Origin: SHZL01 sp963784425
GTDB taxonomy: Bacteria > Pseudomonadota > Gammaproteobacteria > Xanthomonadales > SZUA-36
Assembly (NCBI GenBank): GCA_963784425.1
Contig: CAWARM010000013.1
Span: 1-64,000 of the forward strand
Length of the DNA: 64,000 nucleotides
Direction of reading: 5' to 3'
The position numbers and the translations under genes are program-made. Shown here one piece after another: positions 34,833 through 44,163 of this stretch (the stretch's first letter is position 1; each line of letters starts with the position of its first letter). The notes below the pieces were generated by a model. The model searched no databases. It was not told the DNA's origin and was given only the letters and a program-made list of their open reading frames with translations.

Positions 34833-36736
34833 TGCGGCATCTCCTGTGCCAGCCAGGCATCAATCACGGCCTTGACCACGGGCCCTGCCTGGCGTGAACC
34901 GCCGCCCCCGTTCTCGACCACGGCCGCGACCGCGATCGTCGGCCGGCCAACCGGAGCAAAACCGATGAACAGCGCGTGATGGCGCAGATTGGCCGCAGTG
35001 TGGCTTTCGTCATAGTCTTTGCCCTGTGCCTGCCCTATGACCTGGGCGGTGCCGCTCTTACCCGCCATTTCGTACCCGTTCAGAGGCTGCAGGGCCCGTG
35101 CGGTGCCGGCAGCACCGTGCACGACCCGACGCATGCCTTCGCGCACGATATCCCAGTCTTGTTCGCTGACCACCGGGATCTGCAGGATCTCGGGAGCGGG
35201 CTGGCGTGTCGCCTTCTGATTGCCGGCCTGCTTGGAAGCGTACAGGAGTCGCGGCGCAAACCGCCGGCCTCCATTGGCTATAGCGGCCACCGCCACGGCC
35301 AATTGCAGGGGTGTTACCACGTTATAGCCCTGGCCGATGCCGGAAATGACCGTTTCGCCCGGATACCAGGGCTGATGGTACTCGGCCATTTTCCATTCGC
35401 GCGACGGCAAGATGCCGCTTAGCTCGCCCGGCAGATCCAGGCCGGTGACGCTGCCAAACCCGAATTGCGCCAGGTAGTCGTGCATGCGATCAATACCCAG
35501 ATCAAGCGCCAAATGGTAAAAGTAGGTATTGACCGATTGCTCCAGCGCAGAAGTAATGTCCACCCAGCCATGCCCGCCTTTGCGCCAGTCACGAAACGGA
35601 CGATCAAGTCCGGGCAGGTAAAAATTGCCACTGGAAAATACCTTCTTGTCGGCCGTGGTAACACCGAGCTCGAGACCGGCGAGACCAACAAAGGGTTTGA
35701 GCGTGGAACCAGGCTCGTAGCCACCCTGGGTTACACGATTCAGCAGCGCACGTCCGGGAGACGCCAGGATGGCCTGGTAATCCGCTGTGCTGATGCCGTG
35801 GACAAAAAGGTTCGGATCAAAGGCCGGCTTGCTGACCATCGCCAGCACCGAGCCATCGTTCGGATCAATGGCCACAACCGCGCCAGGCCGGTCACCGAGT
35901 GCGTCCCAGGCGGCCTGCTGCACCTGTATGTCCAGCGACAGGACCAGGTCGTCACCATGCACCGGGTCGGTACGCTCCAGCGAGCGTATGACCCTGCCAC
36001 CGGCATTGGTTTCAACTCTCTCCACGCCGCTGTGCCCATGCAGGGCGGTTTCGTATTGGCGTTCAATACCGCTCTTGCCGGTGTGCGAAGTTGCCCGGTA
36101 ATCGGCGGTGTCCAGCCGCTGGAGGTCTGCTTCGTCAATGCGTCCGACATAACCCAGCACATGCGTAAGCAGTTCACCGTAGGGGTAATAGCGCGACAGG
36201 TAGGGCGCAATATCCACACCGGGGTAGCGGTGACGATCAAGGGCAAACCGCGCCACCTCTTCCTCACTCAGGTTGAACTTGAGCGGGACTGCATCAAACT
36301 CGCGGTAGCGCTTGCGATCGCGGGCAAATTTCTCCACGGCGTCTTGCGGCAACTCGACGATGGTTGCGAGCCGGGCCAGGGTGTCTTCCAGTTCACCCGC
36401 CTTTTCCGGCACGATCTCCAGGCGGTACGCGGGTATGTTTTCGGCCAGGGGCCTGCCGCGCCGGTCATAGATCAAGCCGCGATTGGGAGCAACCGGCACC
36501 ACCCGCACCCGGTTGCTGTTGGAGCGGGCGGAAAATTCTTCGTGGGCAACGACCTGCAACCAGGTGTATCGCGCCAGTAGCAGGGCGGTCGCCAGCGCAA
36601 TCAGCACGAGGCCAAAGGTGGCGCGACTCCGGAACAGCCGTGACTCGAACACCACGTCCTTGATGGGCCGGCCGCGCCCGTTGCCACCGCCAATGCTGCC
36701 CGTGTGGCTGCCCATAATGCTATTTGGGGTATTCAT
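34829..36736 (-). CDS. mrdA: Penicillin-binding protein 2
   Basis: 635 residues from ATG 36736 (E. coli 633). This start overlaps the mreD stop by 4 bp; the longer frame lies inside mreD and is rejected. One membrane anchor at about residues 37-57 (FGLVLIALATALLLARYTWL) precedes the PBP dimerisation domain (NRGLIYDRRGRPLAEN). Transpeptidase motifs: STLK in YEPGSTLKPFVG, SVN in EQSVNTYFY, and KSGTAQ. PBP2 cross-links lateral-wall peptidoglycan with RodA. Confidence 0.97.
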   Translation of the reverse strand: MNTPNSIMGSHTGSIGGGNGRGRPIKDVVFESRLFRSRATFGLVLIALATALLLARYTWLQVVAHEEFSARSNSNRVRVVPVAPNRGLIYDRRGRPLAENIPAYRLEIVPEKAGELEDTLARLATIVELPQDAVEKFARDRKRYREFDAVPLKFNLSEEEVARFALDRHRYPGVDIAPYLSRYYPYGELLTHVLGYVGRIDEADLQRLDTADYRATSHTGKSGIERQYETALHGHSGVERVETNAGGRVIRSLERTDPVHGDDLVLSLDIQVQQAAWDALGDRPGAVVAIDPNDGSVLAMVSKPAFDPNLFVHGISTADYQAILASPGRALLNRVTQGGYEPGSTLKPFVGLAGLELGVTTADKKVFSSGNFYLPGLDRPFRDWRKGGHGWVDITSALEQSVNTYFYHLALDLGIDRMHDYLAQFGFGSVTGLDLPGELSGILPSREWKMAEYHQPWYPGETVISGIGQGYNVVTPLQLAVAVAAIANGGRRFAPRLLYASKQAGNQKATRQPAPEILQIPVVSEQDWDIVREGMRRVVHGAAGTARALQPLNGYEMAGKSGTAQVIGQAQGKDYDESHTAANLRHHALFIGFAPVGRPTIAVAAVVENGGGGSRQAGPVVKAVIDAWLAQEMPQ

Positions 36737-37227
36737 TTTGCCTTGTGGTGCCTGGCCAGGCTGCGGTAACGGTCCAGCAAGAGGAAGACCCACGGCCACA
36801 GCAACGTGGAGATCAGCGGCGCCAGCCAGAAACTTGCCGGCGGTAAAGCATCTCCCTCGAGGCTGATGATCCACAACAGGATGATGCGGTCATTGAGCAG
36901 CAGCGCCAGTACCGACAAGGCTTGCTGCCAGGGCGGGAAAAAACGCAAACGCGCACGGAAACGCGTGACCAGGAACATCAGGATAACCAGGCCGAGCGCA
37001 TGCATGCCCAGCAAGCTGCCCGTGAGCAGGTCCAGCACCAGGCCGACCAGAAATGCATTTCCCAGGGTGATCAGGCTGTGTGTTTCCAGGCACCAGAAAA
37101 TCAGCACCAGGGCCACCCAGTAGGGGCGCAAGGGAATCAAGGCCGATGGCAAGGGAAAAATGGTGAGCACCATCGCGACTGCAAGGGTGATCAGTACCGG
37201 GGAGATGCGTTCGCGGTGGTTATTCAT
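36733..37227 (-). CDS. mreD: Rod-shape determining protein MreD
   Basis: 164 residues, five to six transmembrane helices. VALVLIFWCLETHSLITLGNAFLVGLVLDLLTG split across two helices is typical of MreD (LDLLTGSLLGMHALGL). It is an inner-membrane part of the elongasome. It overlaps mreC by 8 bp and mrdA by 4 bp. Confidence 0.95.
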   Translation of the reverse strand: MNNHRERISPVLITLAVAMVLTIFPLPSALIPLRPYWVALVLIFWCLETHSLITLGNAFLVGLVLDLLTGSLLGMHALGLVILMFLVTRFRARLRFFPPWQQALSVLALLLNDRIILLWIISLEGDALPPASFWLAPLISTLLWPWVFLLLDRYRSLARHHKAK

Positions 37228-38173
37228 GCGCCGGCGGGGCGGCCTCCGATGCCGCTGGAACCGGGACTGCTGGATCCGGGGCTGCCGGAAGTGGGACTGC
37301 TGGAACCGGGGCCACAGATTTCAGCAAGAGAACCTCGCGTCCACGGTCCAGCGCAGCGACCGGCGTGGCCCACACCTGCGCAAAAGTCAGGCCTTCGCGA
37401 CGGTCAACGGTAGCCACAATTGCAACAGGGTAGCCGCTGGGGAAGCGACCGCCCAGACCGGAGGTGACCACCAGGTCACCGACACGCACATCCGCTTCGC
37501 GCGGCACGGCGGGCATACTGAGATGGGCGGTATCCCCGGTGCCGAAGGCCACGGTACGCAATCCCGTTCGATTGATCTGCACCGGCAGGGCGTGGTTGGG
37601 ATCGGAAATCAGTCGCACCGTGGACTGACCCTGAAAAACATCCTCCACCTGCCCCATGATACCCGCACCGTCAATGACCGCCTGGCCGCTGACGATGCCA
37701 CGGTCCCGGCCATGATCGATGATGACCTTGTGCGAAAACGGATCCAGGTCCACTTCAATCATTTCGGCAAACTGGAATTCGAAGTGCTGGCCGGAGGAGG
37801 CGCCCTCGAGCAGTGTTCGAAGGCGTGTGTTTTCCTCCATCATTGCGTCCAAACGCTGCAGAGAGCCTTTTTGTTGCAACAAGTCATGTTGCAAGGCAGC
37901 ATTTTCACGACGCAGTGCCTGCGTGCTTTGCAGGTAGCCGAACACGCCGCGCAAGGCACGCACCGGCCACTCGACGACATAATGCACGGGCTCTACGAGG
38001 TGCCCGGCCAGGCTGCGAAAGCGCGGCACATACTGGCCCCGATGATCCATGGCCATCAGCACGACGGCCAGCAGGCCGTACATCATCAACCGGGCCGTCA
38101 GCGCTGTCTGTGCTGAAAACCTCGCCCCGACCTGAACTCCCCCACTTACCAATTTTCCGCTACCAATTTTCAA
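37220..38173 (-). CDS. mreC: Rod-shape determining protein MreC
   Basis: 317 residues from a TTG at 38173; another TTG at 38152 is possible and the true start is uncertain, because three near-copies of ACCAATT blur the region and no strong ribosome site is seen. A membrane anchor at about 28-42 (LMMYGLLAVVLMAMDHRG) is followed by a coiled coil (LRRENAALQHDLLQQKGSLQRL) and the periplasmic beta domain (IDHGRDRGIVSGQAVIDGAGIMGQV; GDLVVTSGLGGRFPSGYP). The C-terminus is a repetitive Ala/Pro/Val tail. MreC scaffolds PBP2 and MreB. Confidence 0.93.
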   Translation of the reverse strand: MKIGSGKLVSGGVQVGARFSAQTALTARLMMYGLLAVVLMAMDHRGQYVPRFRSLAGHLVEPVHYVVEWPVRALRGVFGYLQSTQALRRENAALQHDLLQQKGSLQRLDAMMEENTRLRTLLEGASSGQHFEFQFAEMIEVDLDPFSHKVIIDHGRDRGIVSGQAVIDGAGIMGQVEDVFQGQSTVRLISDPNHALPVQINRTGLRTVAFGTGDTAHLSMPAVPREADVRVGDLVVTSGLGGRFPSGYPVAIVATVDRREGLTFAQVWATPVAALDRGREVLLLKSVAPVPAVPLPAAPDPAVPVPAASEAAPPAHE

Positions 38174-38212
38174 CTACCAATTCAGAATTCCACAGCGATA
38201 AGGGAGGTCAGG

Positions 38213-39301
<1,089 letters not shown>

Positions 39302-39537
39302 CTAATGTATCAGCCGACGCGCTCCCCCGCAACAAGAAAATCCTGTAAAACCCTGTATTTATACGACATCCGGGGAAAACCCACAGTGATCGGGGGGAGG
39401 AAATCAGAGGTTTTTGCCAATCGTGATATATCACAAATCACACCCCCGAAGGCTGGTTTATCCCCCCGAATTGGCTCGAATCCGCTAGAATGCCCAAGGT
39501 TTATATATCAGTTTGCGTCTTATCGGACGGGAAAATC

Positions 39538-40470
39538 ATGTCGGCACTGATCTGCGGTTCCATGGCCTACGACACCATTATGGTGTTCCCGGAGCCATTC
39601 AGAAATCACATTCTTCCGGACAAGTTGCACATGCTGAACGTGTCCTTCCTGGTGCCAAAAATGCGCCGAGAGTTTGGTGGGGTGGCCGGCAACATTGCCT
39701 ACAACCTCAAACTGCTGGGCGGCACGCCCTACCCCATGGCCACCGTGGGTGATGATTTTGGCCCCTACCGCGAACACCTGGATAAACTCGGCATTTCCAC
39801 GCGCTACGTGCGCCATCTCCCGGGTGAGTTCACCCCCCAGGCCTTCATCACCACCGACATCGAAGACAACCAGATCACCGCCTTCCACCCCGGTGCCATG
39901 ATGCACAGCTACCTCAACCGCGTCAGCCAGGCCGAGGGCATCAGGATCGGTATCGTGGGACCGGACGGGAAGCAGGCCATGCTGCAGCACAGCGCCGATT
40001 TCAAGGCCGCCGATATTCCACACATTTTTGATCCCGGCCAGGCCATGCCCCTGTTCGATGGCGCGGAACTGCGGCAATTGATTGCAGAAGCTACCTGGGT
40101 GGTGCTCAACGATTACGAATTCCAGCTACTGCAGGAGCGTACCGGCATGAAGGGGCGCGCCATTGCCAAGCAGGTCGAGGCACTGATTGTCACGCGTGGC
40201 GGCGAGGGGTCCACCGTCATTACCGCGGCCGAGGAAATCGAGATTACCGCGGTCAAGGCAGAGTCTGTCACGGACCCCACCGGTTGCGGCGATGCGCACC
40301 GCGCCGGCCTGATCCATGGCCTGCTCAATGACCTTGACCTCGTCACCACCTGCCGCATCGGCTCCCTCATGGGGGCCATCAAGATCGCCCACCAGGGCCC
40401 GCAGAACCATACACCCGGCCTGGCGGAAATTGAACAGCGGTTTCTGGATGCGTACGGGTACAGGTTCTGA
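39538..40470 (+). CDS. PfkB-family carbohydrate/nucleoside kinase
   Basis: 310 residues from ATG 39538 with GGGA about 7 bp upstream; the longer frame adds 16 residues that are not family-like. The fold is seen in GSMAYDTIMVFPEPF, FGGVAGNIAYNLKLLGG (first PfkB signature region), and DPTGCGDAHRAGLIHGL, the second signature with catalytic Asp, where the usual DTTGAGDAF is altered. The N-terminal pattern resembles bacterial adenosine-kinase-like members. Substrate cannot be fixed. It is divergent from mreB and followed by a strong hairpin at 40492-40532. Confidence 0.88.
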   Translation: MSALICGSMAYDTIMVFPEPFRNHILPDKLHMLNVSFLVPKMRREFGGVAGNIAYNLKLLGGTPYPMATVGDDFGPYREHLDKLGISTRYVRHLPGEFTPQAFITTDIEDNQITAFHPGAMMHSYLNRVSQAEGIRIGIVGPDGKQAMLQHSADFKAADIPHIFDPGQAMPLFDGAELRQLIAEATWVVLNDYEFQLLQERTGMKGRAIAKQVEALIVTRGGEGSTVITAAEEIEITAVKAESVTDPTGCGDAHRAGLIHGLLNDLDLVTTCRIGSLMGAIKIAHQGPQNHTPGLAEIEQRFLDAYGYRF

Positions 40471-40491
40471 GGCGGCTAGCTGCTTCACAGA

Positions 40492-40532
40492 ATTCAGGCC
40501 AATTCAAAATCCAATTTTGAATTGTCCTGAAT
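40492..40532. terminator. Long hairpin after the PfkB kinase gene
   Basis: Arms at 40492-40510 and 40514-40532 pair except for an internal two-base mismatch region, with a 3-base loop. AT-rich, no T run, so either a weak or factor-assisted terminator, or a small palindromic repeat. Confidence 0.5.
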
Positions 40533-40598
40533 CCGGGAGAGGGCCCTTCCGCAAGAACAAGGCAACTCAAGGGTTTCCGACACAGTAGCTCAGTTCGG

Positions 40599-40635
40599 TT
40601 GCAATTTGCTTGTTTTGGTAATACCATTTCAAGCA
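40599..40635 (+). promoter_or_regulatory. Promoter and palindromic operator of the MazF-type TA pair
   Basis: TTGCAA (40599-40604), 17-bp spacer, TACCAT (40622-40627). A symmetric site centred on 40621 covers 40607-40635: TGCTTG-TTT-TGGTA, A, TACCA-TTT-CAAGCA, 11 of 14 positions paired. It overlaps the -10 and ends at the antitoxin ATG, the expected place for autorepression by a ribbon-helix-helix antitoxin. Confidence 0.65.
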
Positions 40636-40878
40636 ATGAAAACCATCACGCTCAAAGCAGATAAAAAGTTCGATGCGGAACTCACCGAACTGGCCGCTCG
40701 CCTGGATACCACCAAAAGCGCGGTCATCCGCGAGGCCGTGGGTGAATACCGGGCGAAACTTGATCGTGACGCCATGCGTGCCAGGCTCCAGGAGCTGTCG
40801 CGGCGACTGCGCGAACAAACGCTTGAGGCCATCGAAGATTTTGACGACACCATCGCAGACGGCCTTGATGACGCCTAA
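40636..40878 (+). CDS. Ribbon-helix-helix antitoxin
   Basis: 80 residues from ATG 40636, directly after the operator palindrome; no Shine-Dalgarno is seen and the predicted transcript begins within a few bases of the ATG. The N-terminal half is a ribbon-helix-helix DNA-binding domain (KTITLKADKKFDAELTELAARLDTTKSAVIREAVGEY), the C-terminal half a charged helix ending in acidic residues, the usual toxin-binding tail. It overlaps the downstream toxin gene by 11 bp. It should neutralise that toxin and repress the pair. Confidence 0.88.
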   Translation: MKTITLKADKKFDAELTELAARLDTTKSAVIREAVGEYRAKLDRDAMRARLQELSRRLREQTLEAIEDFDDTIADGLDDA

Positions 40879-41218
40879 GCGCGGGTCGATCTATCTGGCC
40901 AATTTCAACCCCGCAAAAGGTAGCGAGCCTGGCAAGGTTCGACCCTGCCTGGTGATTCAAACAGATTCTCTGAACGAAAGTGGACACCGGACAATCGCCG
41001 TGCTGCCTCTAACCACCAGAATTTTGGACAACGCACTACCCATGCGGGTGACCATTGAAGCACGTGACAATCTCAAGCAAACCTCGCAAATCATGCTTGA
41101 TCAGATCCGTGCCTTCGACGTTGGCAGGTTCATTAGCGACGCACTTACGGTTCTTAATGAAACCGAAATGGGCCTGGTCGAAGAAGGTTTGCGAATACTT
41201 CTGGTGCTCGAATACTAG
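40868..41218 (+). CDS. mazF: MazF/PemK-type endoribonuclease toxin
   Basis: 116 residues from ATG 40868, overlapping the antitoxin by 11 bp. The MazF fold is visible: PKRGSIYLANFNPAKGSEPGKVRPCLVIQTD, then TIAVLPLTT and a C-terminal helix (TEMGLVEEGLRILL). The RG near the N-terminus and the K-RP motif are the conserved active-site positions. MazF toxins cut mRNA at short sequences. Appears intact. A tRNA gene lies about 115 bp downstream. Confidence 0.9.
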   Translation: MTPKRGSIYLANFNPAKGSEPGKVRPCLVIQTDSLNESGHRTIAVLPLTTRILDNALPMRVTIEARDNLKQTSQIMLDQIRAFDVGRFISDALTVLNETEMGLVEEGLRILLVLEY

Positions 41219-41227
41219 AATTCACAG

Positions 41228-41256
41228 TTGACAATCAGGGTCAGTGAAAGGAGAAT
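41228..41256 (+). promoter_or_regulatory. Possible promoter for tRNA-Met
   Basis: TTGACA at 41228-41233, 17-bp spacer, GAGAAT at 41251-41256 (4 of 6). It lies about 78 bp before the tRNA. A 13-bp tandem duplication (CTAAATGGTCATT, 41301-41326) lies between. Confidence 0.3.
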
Positions 41257-41333
41257 TTGCGCCCCGCTGCGGCCCTCCGGTTCAGCGGGACAGGTAATTG
41301 CTAAATGGTCATTCTAAATGGTCATTCGAAAAT

Positions 41334-41410
41334 GGTGATGTAGCTCAGCCGGTTAGAGCGCGGCACTCATAATGCTGAGGTCGGTGGTTCGAGTCCACCC
41401 ATCACCACCA
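41334..41410 (+). tRNA. trnM: tRNA-Met (anticodon CAT)
   Basis: 77 nt including encoded CCA. Acceptor GGTGATG pairs with CATCACC, discriminator A, then CCA. D-arm GCTC-AGCCGGTTA-GAGC, anticodon loop CTCATAA (CAT), T-arm GGTGG-TTCGAGT-CCACC. The elongator-type acceptor (fully paired first base) argues against initiator tRNA. An Ile2 tRNA with a lysidine-modified CAT is the alternative. Confidence 0.95.
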
Positions 41411-41448
41411 ACCCGTTTAGGGTTCTTACCGGTCAAATAGGTAACACA

Positions 41449-42813
41449 TTACTCTGATCCCATTTCGGGGCTTGCGCCCGCCAGCTGCGGCAACTGCACT
41501 GCCTTGCCGGTTTCGTCGAGGTCGCGCTTGATGCGCTTGACCACGGCGAGGGCGGCCGCACGGGAAAGGTAGGGACCAGCCAGCACCTGATACTGCCCGC
41601 CCTGCTCCAGGCGCTGGGCCGGAATTGGCGGGCCCTGGTAATTGAGCATGGCCACCAGCCGGCGCGCGCCGCGCTCATCCTCGAAACTTCCAAGATCGAC
41701 GTACCAATCGCCGTCTTTGGGGATTGGCGCCGGGTCCGGTGCAGTCAGCAGGGGGGCGGCAGGCAGCTCGGCCAGATAGCTGCTGGCTGAAGGCGTATCG
41801 GCGGCAATGGGCAGTGGATAACCGACCTGCTGCCCGGCGTAAGCCATTGCGCGCTCATTGTCGACGGGTATCCGCTCCGCCGCAGGCTCGCGGGCCTCGA
41901 CCGCCTCGATCGCCTGCTCCACTGCGGCTACGCCCTTCTTCCTCTTGGCCGCAGTCGCTGGCATATGGGCCTCCAACAGCAGTCCGCCCGGGCCGTTGCC
42001 AACGAGATAGGGCTGATCGACCACCGTAACCGGCGTCCCCACCGGTACATCCGCGAACAGGGTCACGATATCTTCCGGATAGAGCTGGATGCAGCCGTGA
42101 CTCACCCGCATGCCGATGCCGGCTGGCTTGTTGGTGCCGTGGATCAGGATGCTGGACCAGCCCAGGCGCAGGGCGTGGGTGCCGAGTGGGTTGTCCGGCC
42201 CAGGCGGCACCACCGCTGGCAGCGGATCGCCCTCAGCGGCGCGCTCGCGACGAATCGATGCGGGCACTGTCCAGGGCGGGCTGACGTGTTTTTGCGCAAC
42301 TTCGGTTTTGCCGAGCGGGGTGGACCAGCCTTCGCGGCCGATCCCGATGGGATGTGTGATCACCCGTTGCGGATCGCCCTCTACCGCTGGCGGATAATAA
42401 AACAGCCGGCGCGCAGCCAGGTTGATGACGATCCCCTCTCGCGGACCATCAGGCAGCACATGGGCCAGCGGCAGGATCACCCGTTCGCCCGCCTCAGGTG
42501 TCCAGGGGTCAACCCCGGGATTGGCGGCGGCGATGTCGTCGTAGCCGAGATCGTAGGCACGGGCGATGTCGCGCAAGGTCTCCTCATTCTGGACACGGGT
42601 GTAGTACATGCGTCCGATGACTTCCGTGTCCACGTCAATCCCGAAAGTGTTGAGAGCAAAAGGCTGCTGCAACGTTGCAGGGGGCGCAGGCTCCGGGACC
42701 TCGGTCGGCTTCCAGCCGGCACAGCCGGACAGCGTCAGCGCAATCAGCGCGAGCCAGCGGGCTGCCCCGGGAGAACGTCGGATGGTCGATGACAACGCCA
42801 TGGCAGAATCCAT
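41449..42813 (-). CDS. L,D-transpeptidase lipoprotein with LysM and SPOR domains
   Basis: 454 residues. Lipobox LSGC after the signal; Met at 42801 is an alternative start. A LysM-like domain (YYTRVQNEETLRDIARAYDLGYDDIAAANPGV) is followed by the YkuD catalytic domain with HGTNKPAGIGMRVSHGCIQLYPED (catalytic Cys in SHGC) and by a C-terminal SPOR domain (WYVDLGSFEDERGARRLVAML; YQVLAGPYLSRAAAL). The family (ErfK/YbiS/YnhG) attaches Braun lipoprotein or makes 3-3 cross-links. A SPOR domain on such an enzyme is less usual and points to the septum. The end of the gene, GGATCAGAGTAA, resembles a dispersed-repeat end. Confidence 0.9.
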   Translation of the reverse strand: MDSAMALSSTIRRSPGAARWLALIALTLSGCAGWKPTEVPEPAPPATLQQPFALNTFGIDVDTEVIGRMYYTRVQNEETLRDIARAYDLGYDDIAAANPGVDPWTPEAGERVILPLAHVLPDGPREGIVINLAARRLFYYPPAVEGDPQRVITHPIGIGREGWSTPLGKTEVAQKHVSPPWTVPASIRRERAAEGDPLPAVVPPGPDNPLGTHALRLGWSSILIHGTNKPAGIGMRVSHGCIQLYPEDIVTLFADVPVGTPVTVVDQPYLVGNGPGGLLLEAHMPATAAKRKKGVAAVEQAIEAVEAREPAAERIPVDNERAMAYAGQQVGYPLPIAADTPSASSYLAELPAAPLLTAPDPAPIPKDGDWYVDLGSFEDERGARRLVAMLNYQGPPIPAQRLEQGGQYQVLAGPYLSRAAALAVVKRIKRDLDETGKAVQLPQLAGASPEMGSE

Positions 42814-42862
42814 TCTAGCCGGTTGGCGTACAGACGAGGTACCGGCGATTTCGCCCTACCGC

Positions 42863-43930
42863 CTAGTTCGCCTCAATCCGTGCCTCCAGGTCCCGACACA
42901 CATACCCAGCGGTCTCCAGGGAAAACACCCGCTGCAATTTCTCATCGCCGCTGCCGAGGTTGATGTCGTTCAGCTCATAATGAAAGCTCAGGTCATTGCA
43001 GTCATTGCTGGTGATGATCACGCTGCCCACCACGTCCCGGTCCGCGACCTTGGTCCCGAGGAATTCGCCGTTGGTCACCAGTTCAATGGGGATGGTGATG
43101 CGGGTGTCACCTATTTCGAACTGCGCGGCACCAGTCAGCCACAGTAACTTCCCATCGTTATCGTAGGTATACCAGGACAGGAACATCAGGGGATCGAGGC
43201 TGTCGGTAAGCTCGGATATGGCAATAACAAATCCCTGGTCTGGAACTCCCTGCACCACCCAATTGCCCGATAACCTCCCGGACAGAGGTATGCGATCGTT
43301 GGGATTGAGCGAGTCAAACGTGGACGGAATTTCAATGGTCCAGCTGCTGTTCAGGGTCAGAATGTCCAGTTCAAAGCTGTCGTTGTATTGTGCAGGGGAC
43401 ATGAACAGATCCGGATCTGAGAAGGTCGCGTACAGGGACAGGTTGTCCAGCACGTAGATCCACGTCAGTGGCGTGCCATTCGAAAACTCCTGAGGACCCC
43501 CAATTACGTGGCCGAAACCATCGGGTTCCGTGGCACTACCCCAGGTATTGGGCTCCCCGGTCAAGCGCATCGTGATGTCCTGGCCATCAATGAAGGCATG
43601 CACCTCCGGCGTCAGGTAAAACGTCGTATCCGGGTTGAGGAAAGCGGGAATCTCAAACTCTATCCAGATCACCGAGCGGTTCGGGTCTGCGCATCCAACC
43701 CGATAAACATGGACGTTAACCGGCAGTTCGTTACTCAAATCGGAGGAATCAGTCAGGGTCAGTTCGTGGTCGTAGACCCGTTGAAGGTTGTCGCCATATA
43801 TAAAGGTCTGCGAATCGGGAATCGTGACACAGCCAGCGGGGTATGGCGATGTAGGATTTTCTATAAAGTTTTCATAGGCCTGGATGCTGAAACTGGCGAG
43901 TGCCAGCCACACAATCATGAAAGTTCTCAT
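42863..43930 (-). CDS. Secreted protein of unknown function
   Basis: 355 residues from ATG 43930, chosen because GGGAG lies 7 bp upstream; ATG 43936 is too close to it and the much longer frame is not credible. MRTFMIVWLALASFSIQA is a signal peptide. The mature protein is beta-rich and acidic with few Lys and several Cys. The C-terminal part (GNWVVQGVPDQGFVIAIS, LSWYTYDNDGKLLWLTGAA) resembles a repeat common in secreted proteins of Xanthomonadales-like bacteria in which WYTYD and WLTG motifs recur; that is from memory and not verified. No enzyme motif. Isolated on the minus strand. Confidence 0.65.
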   Translation of the reverse strand: MRTFMIVWLALASFSIQAYENFIENPTSPYPAGCVTIPDSQTFIYGDNLQRVYDHELTLTDSSDLSNELPVNVHVYRVGCADPNRSVIWIEFEIPAFLNPDTTFYLTPEVHAFIDGQDITMRLTGEPNTWGSATEPDGFGHVIGGPQEFSNGTPLTWIYVLDNLSLYATFSDPDLFMSPAQYNDSFELDILTLNSSWTIEIPSTFDSLNPNDRIPLSGRLSGNWVVQGVPDQGFVIAISELTDSLDPLMFLSWYTYDNDGKLLWLTGAAQFEIGDTRITIPIELVTNGEFLGTKVADRDVVGSVIITSNDCNDLSFHYELNDINLGSGDEKLQRVFSLETAGYVCRDLEARIEAN

Positions 43931-44163
43931 TGTCATACTCCCAAAATCCTTGCAGTGATCTGCCGGGAAATCAGTTTCCCTGAAAAGCAGAAGCATTGCG
44001 ACATTTTGACGATTCGCCAGTGAACGCAGGCTGAACGCGCGGCAAGGCATGCCCGCTTGCCAACCCCGGTTGCCTAACTCAGAATGCGCACTCAGCCTCC
44101 ACTTGGGAAACGCCGGGAATCGGCAACCCACCGGCGGCATCAAGGGAACCTGAAGAAAATTAC

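Noticed and set aside
41219..41448. Genomic-island boundary at tRNA-Met beside the MazF-type pair
   Set aside because: No integrase, no repeated tRNA 3' end and ordinary flanking genes.
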